Part shown: positions 8,680 to 16,773 of the stretch, piece after piece | Layout of the letters: each line of letters starts with the position of its first letter | Position numbering within the stretch: the stretch's first letter is position 1 | Source: Candidatus Heimdallarchaeota archaeon B3_Heim | Lineage (GTDB): Archaea; Asgardarchaeota; Heimdallarchaeia; Hodarchaeales; Hodarchaeaceae | Length of the DNA stretch: 53,141 nucleotides | Direction: 5' to 3' | NCBI GenBank assembly: GCA_003144275.1 | Contig: NJBF01000032.1 | Location: forward strand, 1-53,141 | Program-made: the position numbers and the translations under genes | Notes under the pieces: model-generated | The model's input: only the letters and a program-made list of their open reading frames with translations | Told to the model about the DNA's origin: nothing | Databases searched by the model: none

Positions 8680-9603
8680 ATGGAAGTCACAAGCGAGTAT
8701 GAATCAAAGGTGGTCTGCGATGGACCATGCCATGTCTGTAAACATTCACGGGAAAAAGACGTTAAAACTCAAGCGGAAGAGATTATTTACTACTGTCGCA
8801 ATTGTCAGGAGAAATATCTCTGTAATGACGTCCTTGGTCGTGATAAACAGAGTTCTGAATATTTATGTCCTAAATGCAACAGTACAATTGCTGAAATTAC
8901 TGTCGATCGAGCTCATCAACTTGGCCTAGCCTTTGGATTTCATTTCTCCCGGTTGTCTCCAAGTGTTAAACCAGTAGATCAAATTAGGAGAAGCTGGTTT
9001 TATTCTACTCAAAGAGAAGTCATTTCGAAAGATTTTGTAAAAGATTTAATCAATTATGAATTGTTAGACACTCCTCAATTACTTGATCTTCTCTTTCACT
9101 CAGATCTCCCTCCTAAACCTTCCGATTGGATCCGAGACAAAAAAGCACTTCTATGGGAGATTTTTGCTAGTAAACCCCAAATTATCAAATCGATCCATAA
9201 CTCATTAATCACCCAATCTGAGAATCGAAAAGGGGATTTAATCATACGTGCAGCAGTAAACTATCGAAATTTCGGCTGTGCGTACTTGAGTGTTATTATT
9301 CCTCCTCCTATTGCTGGGACTGTCGACTTGATTGGAATTGATGAAAATACAGGAGGACTAGTGTGGATTATTGTTCAAGAAAAGTTGATTGATGAGCAAC
9401 TTATTGGTACAATTCTGAATGAGATCTTGAGTATACCTCCACTTGAATTTTTAGGTGTTGAGCGAATCCTAGTACTGACTCAGAAGTGGATCTGGATGGC
9501 CAGTCAAATTGCTCTTCGTCAAGGCCGAATTGCCACTCGCTGGCATCAAATTCAATTAGAAACTTGGGAAGAAGATGCCATAGCTGGTTACAAAAAAATC
9601 TAA
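8680..9603 (+). CDS. Zinc-ribbon protein with possible nuclease-like C-terminal domain
   Basis: A 307-residue cytosolic protein. Residues 1-70 are cysteine-rich: C13, C17 and C20, then C39 and C42, C48, and C63 and C66, enough for two zinc sites of ribbon type. A helical middle (about 75-185) follows. The C-terminal 110 residues have a strand-rich pattern, with TVDLIGIDENTGGLVWIIVQEK (broken here as TVDLIGID, 214-221, and VWIIVQEK, 228-235). An Asp on one strand and (E/Q)xK on the next is the pattern of PD-(D/E)XK nucleases, but the match is short and Q replaces the usual E, so it may be a coincidence or an inactive relative. It stands alone, with divergent or distant neighbours. A DNA- or RNA-binding role is plausible. 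Confidence 0.7.
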   Translation: MEVTSEYESKVVCDGPCHVCKHSREKDVKTQAEEIIYYCRNCQEKYLCNDVLGRDKQSSEYLCPKCNSTIAEITVDRAHQLGLAFGFHFSRLSPSVKPVDQIRRSWFYSTQREVISKDFVKDLINYELLDTPQLLDLLFHSDLPPKPSDWIRDKKALLWEIFASKPQIIKSIHNSLITQSENRKGDLIIRAAVNYRNFGCAYLSVIIPPPIAGTVDLIGIDENTGGLVWIIVQEKLIDEQLIGTILNEILSIPPLEFLGVERILVLTQKWIWMASQIALRQGRIATRWHQIQLETWEEDAIAGYKKI

Positions 9604-9883
9604 GGCTCATATAAAATTATGTTTTTATCCTCATTAAATTTCGATTCATAATGGGAGATAGTAGCTCGTAATTATTTAAGACAAGAATAATGCTTGGTCA
9701 CATTTATATTCCTAAAAGAAACATTTTCTCAATTCAATTCAATTGAAAACCTTTAAATTAAGTTCTGTCCAGTGATATTTTCAAGATATTCTTAAAGGAA
9801 AGTTTATTAGATATCTATTATCCACAGTATTAACGGATAATCGAGTGTCACCAACGATTGATATTTAAAAATGAGGTAATTAA

Positions 9884-10453
9884 ATGAGTTTCTTGATGAA
9901 GATAGTCCTCGCAGGCGATGGAGCCGTAGGGAAAACAGCATTACGAGAACGTTATCTAGGAAAGGGCTTCTCTAGTAACTACATGATGACTATAGGAGCC
10001 GATTTTGCGCTTAAAGAAGCAACTATTAGAGAAAAATCAATCAAATTTCAGATCTGGGATCTAGCAGGACAACCCCGATTTGGTACCGTCCGTAGCGTTT
10101 ACTATTATGGCTGTCTTGGGGCACTACTTGTTTTTGATGTTACTCGTCCAGATACCTTTACCAATCTCGATTCGTGGATTGATGAGATTTACAAGCACAA
10201 TGGGAAGGGTGCTATTCCCGTGGTTCTTTTAGGCAACAAAGTAGATCTCAGGGAATCATTTCCTAACCACGTAACCGATTCCCAAGCCGAGGAGTTTGCT
10301 GCAAAGAAATCTGAAGATACACAGAAGTCGGGTTTTTCAATCAAATACATGCCTACTTCTGCAAAATCGGGATTAAATGTATCAGCTGCTTTTGATATGC
10401 TCGGAAATGTTTATCTCGATTATGTTGAAACCCAAACCCAAACCTCTTCATAA
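9884..10453 (+). CDS. Ras/Rab-like small GTPase
   Basis: A 189-residue GTPase with all nucleotide-binding motifs: G1 GDGAVGKT (11-18), the switch-I Thr in MMTIGADF (Thr36), G3 WDLAGQ (58-63, Gln63 matching the catalytic Gln of Ras), G4 NKVD (118-121) and G5 TSAK (158-161). The overall pattern is closest to the Rab/Ras branch. There is no C-terminal cysteine, so it is not prenylated in the eukaryotic manner, and no membrane helix; membrane association, if any, would need a partner. The ribosome site TGAGGT lies seven bases before the ATG. The downstream convergent genes encode a helical protein and a double Roadblock protein, the class that regulates such GTPases. Confidence 0.95.
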   Translation: MSFLMKIVLAGDGAVGKTALRERYLGKGFSSNYMMTIGADFALKEATIREKSIKFQIWDLAGQPRFGTVRSVYYYGCLGALLVFDVTRPDTFTNLDSWIDEIYKHNGKGAIPVVLLGNKVDLRESFPNHVTDSQAEEFAAKKSEDTQKSGFSIKYMPTSAKSGLNVSAAFDMLGNVYLDYVETQTQTSS

Positions 10454-10567
10454 TGTACGTCCTCCTTTTCTCCCTCTTTTACGAAACATTACTCTCCTGA
10501 AAAAAGAGAGATTTTTATTTCCAGTATTCCCACTAAATGATGACAATAGGAGGAGAATTTGTAGGAA

Positions 10568-11263
10568 TTATAATTTGATATCATCAATAGAACTGATGAT
10601 ACGAACTCCATCTAGATTGGGAATTGTGGCTTGCCCCATTAATAAAACAATATAGCGAGATTTTGCATATTTTGCATAGCCACGGGTGATGAATGATATT
10701 GTATCGACTTCTGAGTCATCCATAGCGAACCAGATCGCAATTCGCTTTTTCTTAAACAGAGATCCTTTTTCTGCTAAAATATCGACCGGAGTAGCCTCTG
10801 ATTCAATTACACGTACATCTTCTTGGAAATTATATTTCGCTGCCTTCAGTCGGGCGTATAATTCTCTTTTCAATATTGAAGCTTTGATATCTCCTGCTTT
10901 ACGTAAGTATTTCTCACTTTCAAATTGCTGCCCCAAGCGGTTGAATGCACCAGACATTTTTCGATAGACCCGAAATAATGGTTCAATTGCGGATTGCTCA
11001 GAAAAAGATTCTAGAGTCTGTAATTGAGTTAATGCCATCAATAAATGACTTAAAGATTCTTGATCTTTTTGTTCTATTATTTTAGTATCACCAAGATTTT
11101 CTTGGATTGCTGCTTCGAGCACTAATTTTACTTCTTGTTCTACAGTTTCGTACTCAGAAGACTGAATAAAAGCTAAAGCATTTGTGAGTAACTCGGTGGC
11201 TTGCTCAGCCTTTTTCTCAACAATTAATGTTTTTGCTTCTTTTATAGCATGTTCGATATCCAT
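10568..11263 (-). CDS. Helical (TPR-like) protein beside GTPase and Roadblock genes
   Basis: A 231-residue protein from the ATG at 11263, which has a GAGGT ribosome site a few bases upstream; the longer frame starts with TTG two codons earlier. Residues 1-140 are almost purely alpha-helical with TPR-like spacing (DIEHAIKEAKTLIVEKKAEQ, then GAFNRLGQQFESEKYLRKAG). The last 75 residues alternate strands and helices (KKKRIAIWFAMDDSEVDTIS, KSRYIVLLMGQATI) and may form a small alpha/beta domain. No catalytic motif is visible. Its position between a small GTPase and a Roadblock protein suggests an adaptor or effector, which is inference. A perfect inverted repeat lies just upstream (11285-11301). 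Confidence 0.75.
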   Translation of the reverse strand: MDIEHAIKEAKTLIVEKKAEQATELLTNALAFIQSSEYETVEQEVKLVLEAAIQENLGDTKIIEQKDQESLSHLLMALTQLQTLESFSEQSAIEPLFRVYRKMSGAFNRLGQQFESEKYLRKAGDIKASILKRELYARLKAAKYNFQEDVRVIESEATPVDILAEKGSLFKKKRIAIWFAMDDSEVDTISFITRGYAKYAKSRYIVLLMGQATIPNLDGVRIISSIDDIKL

Positions 11264-11284
11264 TTCCAAACCTCACAGAACTTC

Positions 11285-11301
11285 GAGAATGAAACATTCT
11301 C
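11285..11301. promoter_or_regulatory. Perfect inverted repeat upstream of the helical-protein gene
   Basis: GAGAATG, three bases, then CATTCTC: seven base pairs of perfect dyad symmetry. It sits 22 bases before the ATG at 11263 of the leftward gene, where an archaeal repressor would overlap the transcription start, or where a short hairpin would form in the leader. There is no T tract after it, so a terminator is less likely. Confidence 0.4.
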
Positions 11302-11461
11302 ATTGTTTATTGATTATAGTCAATTTTACCCTGATTTATATAGTCTTTTTGTGAACTCTCTAAGACTTTCATTCCTTTCCAAAAAGATATCTGGTTTGCT
11401 GACTCAGTTTAAAAGCCTTTTAAGGATGCTTGGGAGTTACAGCAGTTCTCAGACGAGACAA

Positions 11462-12208
11462 TTACTCACGATGAGATACAATTTGAGAAATGAGCGTTAA
11501 ATATGATTCTACACTTTGCTTCGGTTTTAATGAAACCATTAATATTCTATCTGCGTCTAATGCATAGAGGAGAATGAGATTATTTTTACCTGTAACAGCA
11601 ACACTATGGCATTCTTTTCCAAGAATTCTCGTTGGTAGGCTTAAAGCTGACGAAACTGCTGCAAGTTGAGCTGAATCAACGTCTAGACTGGATAATAGAT
11701 CAGAAAGGGGAATACCTGCTGACGAAAGTAATAAAATAGCGCTTGCTTCAGGAATAGCTCTTTGTAATTTCTCTATAAGACTATCCTCAATATCAAGAGT
11801 TTTGACAATAGCATCAATCTTTGCGACTGCCTCTCTCGATCGGCTTATCAAATCATCGATAGGAGGACGCTTTTCAAATGAAGTTTTCGGCAGGCTGATC
11901 GTAATGATGAGTACAGTATCACCTTCACGAGAAGCAAGGATAATAGAATCTTCCTGAAATACAACATACTCGAAAACTTTGTCATCTAGAGTAGTCTGCA
12001 TGAAACCATGAGAAATTGCTAAAGCACTCGAAATAGCGGCAGGAATGATAAACAATTCTTCCCCTAGCCCCTCTTTCCCTCGTTCAGCACCATAGATAGG
12101 AGATCCATCACTGGTGGCAACTAAAACTTGGTTAATGTTACGATCTTCAAATAATTTGTCAGCAATTACTTTGATTTCAGGAATATCTTTCAACCTTGAA
12201 TACCTCAT
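11462..12208 (-). CDS. Tandem Roadblock/LC7-domain protein
   Basis: A 248-residue protein made of two Roadblock/LC7 modules. The first spans about residues 5-120 (INQVLVATSDGSPIYGAER, VLIITISLPKTSF) and the second about 140-245 (ASAILLLSSAGIPLSDLLSS, NLILLYALDADRILMVSL). This fold dimerises and serves as a platform or activator for small GTPases, for example MglB for MglA in bacteria and Ragulator or dynein light chains in eukaryotes. Asgard genomes are rich in both partners. Carrying both modules in one chain suggests an internal pseudo-dimer. It is upstream of the helical-protein gene on the same strand, with a 198-base gap, and close to the GTPase gene. The start at ATG 12208 fits, but a TTG five codons later is possible. 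Confidence 0.85.
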   Translation of the reverse strand: MRYSRLKDIPEIKVIADKLFEDRNINQVLVATSDGSPIYGAERGKEGLGEELFIIPAAISSALAISHGFMQTTLDDKVFEYVVFQEDSIILASREGDTVLIITISLPKTSFEKRPPIDDLISRSREAVAKIDAIVKTLDIEDSLIEKLQRAIPEASAILLLSSAGIPLSDLLSSLDVDSAQLAAVSSALSLPTRILGKECHSVAVTGKNNLILLYALDADRILMVSLKPKQSVESYLTLISQIVSHRE

Positions 12209-12444
12209 GAAAACGACTGTTAAGAAAATTTACTTGCTAGTCTTACATTAACGAAATTTAAAAAGATAACTCTTCACAGAAAATTAGAGGAGGTAAGATA
12301 TCAAAATAACAACTTGTTTCCAAGTGTAGAATTGAAAGATGAAGGTTTAAACTATCCTCTTAAGGTTAAAAAATTAATGAAGGGTAAATTTTCCTTCTAT
12401 GCGAATAATTCAAGAGTTTTCAATATAAATGAGAAAAAGGAGAT

Positions 12445-13542
12445 TTATCCCGTTGTATTTTGGGATACTTGAGGTTCAGTTTCTCCGTAAAGTGAGTGGG
12501 AATAAGCTCCTTTTTGATCAATGTTTAAGGCTTTATCAGTTTTCTCGACTGACTTAATAGCACTTGATTCCATCTCTAGCATTGCCCGAATAGCATCTAC
12601 GTTCTCTGGGATCGGAATGCTTTCCATATGGACGTCATAGATCAGATACAAATTGTTTTTTGCATCGGTACTCAAAGTTTCTTGCCAGATGAATACTTCA
12701 GGACGATCGTATCTAGGTCTCCCTAAATCACGGAAATATTCTACCAGTTGAGCTGAGTCAAATAATCCATGTTTTCCTGGTTCAATCAGGATACGTGGTG
12801 TTCGTTTAAATAATGCTATGACATCGTCTCTGCTAGGACTACTCTCAAGAGTTACTTTTAGCATATGAACGTGAGAAAGAGTCCACGAACCCGCAATAGC
12901 TAAAGAATGGATTTTATCCTGAAAATGGGGCATTACTGTAACTAAATCTGGTCCATGATGTGAAACGCCCAAAACGGGTGTAATAGCATTAATTGGCCCT
13001 CTGTTCGTACGTGCTGGATCGCCTGCTCTCCGTGCAAGTGCAACAAATGCATCTGAAACACCATAAGTATGAGCTAATGTAGATATAATACGAGTTAAAG
13101 CAGTTGTATTACATGAAACAACACGTGTTTTATCGACACCAAGATGGGAATAATAATTTCCGAAAGTACTGAAGCTGCGATTGATTAAACCGTGTTTTTC
13201 TCCTCCTTGAACGATACTTTTCACATTCTCAGCTTCATAAAGAGGAAAATTCTGTTGGGGAACACCTGAAGGAGTACAATCGATGACCATATCACATTGT
13301 TTGACCATATCATCTAGATAACCGACGATCTCAAATCCTGCCTCACGCATTTTAGGTTCAAAGTCAGCTACACTACAGTAGATAGGGTATTTCCTTTCTA
13401 CTGCGATGCGTAATCGAACATCAGAAATAATATCAGCTACCCCAACGAGTTTCATATCAGATTGGGCTGCTACTGCATCCGCTACTCGTTTTCCTATTAC
13501 TCCGTATCCAACAACACCTACATTTGCCATGTTTTTAGCCAT
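12445..13542 (-). CDS. gap: Glyceraldehyde-3-phosphate dehydrogenase, archaeal phosphorylating type
   Basis: A 365-residue enzyme of central carbon metabolism, converting glyceraldehyde 3-phosphate, phosphate and NAD(P) to 1,3-bisphosphoglycerate and back. The Rossmann motif GYGVIGKRVADAV is at residues 12-24, and the catalytic cysteine is C144 in the archaeal signature VSCNTTALTR (142-151). The His-containing stretch ARRAGDPARTNRGPINAITP follows, as in archaeal family members. The C-terminal 30 residues extend beyond the usual end and look unstructured. Start: ATG at 13542, or the second Met at residue 5, which fits the family better. The gene starts three bases after the stop of a winged-helix gene, so the two form an operon. 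Confidence 0.95.
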   Translation of the reverse strand: MAKNMANVGVVGYGVIGKRVADAVAAQSDMKLVGVADIISDVRLRIAVERKYPIYCSVADFEPKMREAGFEIVGYLDDMVKQCDMVIDCTPSGVPQQNFPLYEAENVKSIVQGGEKHGLINRSFSTFGNYYSHLGVDKTRVVSCNTTALTRIISTLAHTYGVSDAFVALARRAGDPARTNRGPINAITPVLGVSHHGPDLVTVMPHFQDKIHSLAIAGSWTLSHVHMLKVTLESSPSRDDVIALFKRTPRILIEPGKHGLFDSAQLVEYFRDLGRPRYDRPEVFIWQETLSTDAKNNLYLIYDVHMESIPIPENVDAIRAMLEMESSAIKSVEKTDKALNIDQKGAYSHSLYGETEPQVSQNTTG

Positions 13543-13545
13543 CTA

Positions 13546-13893
13546 TTATTCACTCCCAGCTTTTTCAAGAGATGACAAAATTTTTTTGCCTTTCTCAGTT
13601 AAGTAGAACATTCTTAAAACTGATTGTCCAGCAACCTCGATATTTGTCTGCCCAAGATAATCCAAGGTTTTTCTAACAATCGCAACATCGTGATCGACAT
13701 AATTTGTTGCTTCTAACCAACCTAAGGATAGGAGAACTTTTTCTAATGTTAAGCCACTTTTTTCTTGAATCTTTTTATAGGGAACACCACGGACTCCAGC
13801 AGTTGTGTGAAACCCTCTAAAAAATTCCGAAGGATCTCCTAATGTAAGAAGGACTTTTATTTGATCTTGATTTAGTTCCTTAATTTCTACCAT
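13546..13893 (-). CDS. Winged-helix protein co-transcribed with GAPDH
   Basis: A 115-residue protein with a winged helix-turn-helix pattern: helix (LNQDQIKVLLTL), then PYKKIQEKSGLTLEKVLLSLGWLEATNYV as the HTH core, and a strand-rich wing ending in RMFYLTEKGKKILSSLE, the 'LTxxGxxxL' end typical of such domains. It is a paralogue of the protein at 14177-14479, with the same motifs in the same order, including the unusual DYLGxxxIEVAGQxVxRMF stretch. It ends three bases before the GAPDH gene, so it probably regulates this operon or itself; that is inference from context. Confidence 0.8.
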   Translation of the reverse strand: MVEIKELNQDQIKVLLTLGDPSEFFRGFHTTAGVRGVPYKKIQEKSGLTLEKVLLSLGWLEATNYVDHDVAIVRKTLDYLGQTNIEVAGQSVLRMFYLTEKGKKILSSLEKAGSE

Positions 13894-14176
13894 TTGTTAA
13901 CGCCTTTATCATAACGGGTTGAATAACGCGAATTAACCTATGTTTAACTCTGCTTCGTATGTATTCTCGAAATGGGTGAACATTACTTATTGCGAAGCGT
14001 TCCCCTTTAGCTTAGTATTAAGCTAGATATGCTAATATGGCCAGAGTAGTGTAAGGAAATGAGAGAACACTAATTCTAGATCACACAACAAATTGTAGTA
14101 ATCTGCAGTCCCTAAAGAAGAAAAATGTCACAGGAAAAACAGGTGTATAAAGGTCTTTAGTCGGAAGATAAGGCTC

Positions 14177-14479
14177 TTAAGCTTCTAAACCTTTGGAGGT
14201 TAATGAAAACATACGAATTACCTTTTGGCCAGCAATTTCGATGGTAGAATGTCCTAAATAATCAACGATTTGTCTTTGAACAGCACAGGTGTGTTTAACG
14301 AGCTGTTGAGCTTCTAAAGCTCCAAGCGAAAGAAGCGTTTTTTCAACTGTTAGATCTGTTGCTTTCATGATTTCTTTGTAGGGAAGACCTTTGAAGCCGT
14401 TATCAGCGTCAGAAATATAGGCAGACTTTTTTTTCAATGAGCTAAGAACTTTTGCTTGATCTTCATTAAGTTTTGCCAT
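14177..14479 (-). CDS. Winged-helix protein, paralogue of the GAPDH-linked regulator
   Basis: A 100-residue winged-helix protein from the ATG at 14479, which has the ribosome site GGGTGA nine bases before it; the longer frame to 14503 lacks such support. Shared features with its neighbour at 13546-13893 are LNEDQAKVLSSL, the HTH core LPYKEIMKATDLTVEKTLLSLGALEAQ (written here in part) and the segment DYLGHSTIEIAGQKVIRMFSLTSKG. The pair probably arose by tandem duplication. The segment after the HTH is distinctive and not part of the common MarR or ArsR wing, so the pair may form its own small family. The DNA target is unknown. Confidence 0.8.
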   Translation of the reverse strand: MAKLNEDQAKVLSSLKKKSAYISDADNGFKGLPYKEIMKATDLTVEKTLLSLGALEAQQLVKHTCAVQRQIVDYLGHSTIEIAGQKVIRMFSLTSKGLEA

Positions 14480-14517
14480 TAATTTCACCCAATTTATAGA
14501 CATTTAGTCGTTGTTGA

Positions 14518-14525
14518 TTATAAAA
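14518..14525 (-). promoter_or_regulatory. TATA-like promoter element for the winged-helix gene
   Basis: On the minus strand this reads TTTTATAA and lies about 40 bases before the ATG at 14479, which would give a transcription start near 14495 and a short leader containing the GGGTGA ribosome site. Confidence 0.4.
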
Positions 14526-14646
14526 GACAGTATAGCATCATCCTTCTTAAAGACCCCTATGAAGGATACAGGTCACAATACTCCATAATTCAATAAGAAT
14601 TTTGAAGGAATTATCCCTAGAAAAATGTGAAAAAATACGACTAACT

Positions 14647-15897
14647 TCAACAATCCTTTAATGTGAGAGAGAGCATTTTGGAGGCAATAGTTTCAGGAAG
14701 TTCGCTTGAGAATTTTTGATTATCAAGGATTTCTGCCCCCCCTAACTGCTGAACTGGTAGGATATCTATAAACATATGGAAATGATTATCATCTGTAGGT
14801 GGAGTTTGACGTACAATGATATTCCGGTCTTTCACAAGGTGATAGTTCTTTCCTTCACGCTTAATAAAATTTGAGAGCATTTTATTAACTTCAATAATGA
14901 GAGGTGCCAATGTAGATAGTTCTTTTTTGTCAAGTAACCAGAAAGCTGACACATGTCGGCGGGGTAATAATCGTATATGCGAATCTTTTTCGGGGGCATA
15001 GGCTAAAAAGGCCATCCAGTATTTGTTACTTGCTATTATCCTATTTTTAATTGAAATAGACTCTGAAAAGAAATTTATTTCACCTTTTTCCCAATATTGG
15101 CACTTTAAACAATTATTGTGACCTTGGGATGCAAGTGTATAGGATGCATTCTTACTTCCCGATCCTGAAGGATTGAATATCAACGATTGTCCATGTAAGT
15201 GGGGAATACTTGCTCCTGCACAAAGACCAATATTAAAAAATGTATGAATCGTGATATTTTCCCATCTACGTATGGTAGGATGGCTCATACAGGATTTCAT
15301 GGTCAAATGATAATTTTGCAAAAAAATATCCCATTCTTCTACTGAAACTTCCTCAGGAAGTGAATGATGTTGAGTGAAAATGTGAACCAAAGATAATCCC
15401 AAAGGATGGCGTGAATTCTGATATTCAGACGCTTCCTTTTCTACCACTCGGGAAATCGGCGGATAAAGATTGATGGTACTAAATGCAGTGGTTGAATGAA
15501 GATTTTCATTGGTTGGTGTAGTTGAAAATGGGTCTTTATTCAAACTTAGGTCTTTAGTAATAACAATTGATGGGATCTCCCCTTTTATTAACTTGCAGAA
15601 ACTATCATTGGGAGAGGAATGTATTTTTTCAGGCGGTTGAGTGTGAATAAGTGTGGATCCAAATTCGATTTGTCTTTTTCTACGAATCGGACTGAAAAAT
15701 GTCTTATGGCCAACTTTCTTTCCTTTGTTATCAACAAAAGTAGAGAATGGATCATACCTTTCAATTGGTAGAATTTTCTTCCTGGAAAAGATACCCCATT
15801 CTCCGTCGATTTTCTGCTCAGATTTGTGGAGAAATTTCTTATTATTGACCAGGAAACGCCCATCCTTTATATTTTTGATTGTGAATGCTTCTGGAGT
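14647..15897 (-). CDS. GalT-like HIT-superfamily nucleotidyltransferase, start unclear
   Basis: The frame is open for 416 codons but has no ATG, GTG or TTG until TTG at 15543, which would cut off about 118 residues that look genuinely coding (DGRFLVNNKKF, GEWGIFSRKKILPIERYDPF, GHKTFFSPIRRKRQIEFGS). The HIT signature is IPHLHGQ with its His-x-His; a CxxC pair (NNCLKCQYW) and a late DNHFHMFIDILP match the two-domain layout of galactose-1-phosphate uridylyltransferase. The likely reaction is transfer of a nucleotide to or from a sugar phosphate. An ATG in a neighbouring frame at 15863, after AAAGG, suggests a one-base indel near the 5' end, or a rare start codon. The 5' part overlaps the end of the upstream DUF998-like gene. 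Confidence 0.7.
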   Translation of the reverse strand, partial: TPEAFTIKNIKDGRFLVNNKKFLHKSEQKIDGEWGIFSRKKILPIERYDPFSTFVDNKGKKVGHKTFFSPIRRKRQIEFGSTLIHTQPPEKIHSSPNDSFCKLIKGEIPSIVITKDLSLNKDPFSTTPTNENLHSTTAFSTINLYPPISRVVEKEASEYQNSRHPLGLSLVHIFTQHHSLPEEVSVEEWDIFLQNYHLTMKSCMSHPTIRRWENITIHTFFNIGLCAGASIPHLHGQSLIFNPSGSGSKNASYTLASQGHNNCLKCQYWEKGEINFFSESISIKNRIIASNKYWMAFLAYAPEKDSHIRLLPRRHVSAFWLLDKKELSTLAPLIIEVNKMLSNFIKREGKNYHLVKDRNIIVRQTPPTDDNHFHMFIDILPVQQLGGAEILDNQKFSSELPETIASKMLSLTLKDC

Positions 15898-16502
15898 TCA
15901 TAGACAGTCAATATAATCCAAATGTTAAACAAAACCACAGTAATTTTCTGTACAACTGGGCCAAATTCTCCAAACGTTAGCAATAATCCTAGGATAATAA
16001 CTGAAAGAGCACATACATATCCTAAATAACTGATAGCCTTATTCCAGTTTTCTAATACGGATTTGGTAATGGAAGAAACCCAGAAAGTGGCTATTGCCAT
16101 CAGGATAAACAATATAACCGCAATGACATCATGAATATCAGATGTTGCTCCTTTACTCGGAAAAATTACTACTCCTATCATACAAAAAATCATTACATTG
16201 AACAGTAAGTAAATTATAGCAAACTCTCTTATTTGTTCCTTAAACAATCTAAGGACATCATCTTTAATCTTGGATAAAAGATAACTTAAGGTTACCGCCT
16301 CAATCAGAATTGCTAGTGAAAAGAAGAATGAGGATGGCCAAATGTTCCCTAATTTTGAGATAGTTTGCTCAAATTGATTATAGTTTGGATATAGAGCCAT
16401 AGCAACAAGTAAGAACAGTAATGTTAATCCAACACCAGCTAATACCAGCTTCAGAGTGTTAGATATCTTTATACTCTTGATCATCTCGAATACTCCATAC
16501 AT
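15867..16502 (-). CDS. DUF998-like six-span membrane protein
   Basis: About 211 residues from the ATG at 16502; the longer frame begins with GTG five codons earlier, and another Met lies at about 16484. Six membrane helices are visible (LKLVLAGVGLTLLFLLVAMA, SSFFFSLAILIEAVTLSYLL, EFAIIYLLFNVMIFCMIGVV, HDVIAVILFILMAIATFWVS, ISYLGYVCALSVIILGLLL, KITVVLFNIWIILTVYEL). The loop after helix 1 has YPNYNQFEQTISKLGNIWPS, like the conserved post-helix loop of DUF998 proteins. Function is unknown. The end of this gene overlaps the apparent 5' end of the GalT-like frame. Confidence 0.75.
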   Translation of the reverse strand: MYGVFEMIKSIKISNTLKLVLAGVGLTLLFLLVAMALYPNYNQFEQTISKLGNIWPSSFFFSLAILIEAVTLSYLLSKIKDDVLRLFKEQIREFAIIYLLFNVMIFCMIGVVIFPSKGATSDIHDVIAVILFILMAIATFWVSSITKSVLENWNKAISYLGYVCALSVIILGLLLTFGEFGPVVQKITVVLFNIWIILTVYELQKHSQSKI

Positions 16503-16773
16503 CTCAACTGATTTCACTTTCTTCTTTTGTGCAAAGCTTATGAGAAAATGATTTTGCAGACATTTTCAACCCCTAGATGCTAATTATTTTGAATTCGAAC
16601 CTTAATGAACTCTTTTAGAAGACCATAATAACTATAATGGCGATAAACATTGAAAAAAGAATAACAATAAATACAATGGCGATCTGTTATTGACAAGAAA
16701 TTTGATAAGTTGATCCAAGGTAATATCATTTTAAAAGTATTTAATCTGCATAAACTGATTGTAGGTTTCTTCT

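Noticed and set aside
10428..10445. CCCAAA repeats at the end of the GTPase gene
   Set aside because: A short in-frame repeat encoding Gln-Thr pairs; too short to be a meaningful tandem repeat.
15588..15863. Minus-strand frame of 91 residues with an ATG
   Set aside because: It lies in a neighbouring frame of the GalT-like gene, whose own frame gives a more protein-like sequence. Its ATG may still matter as the displaced start of that gene.
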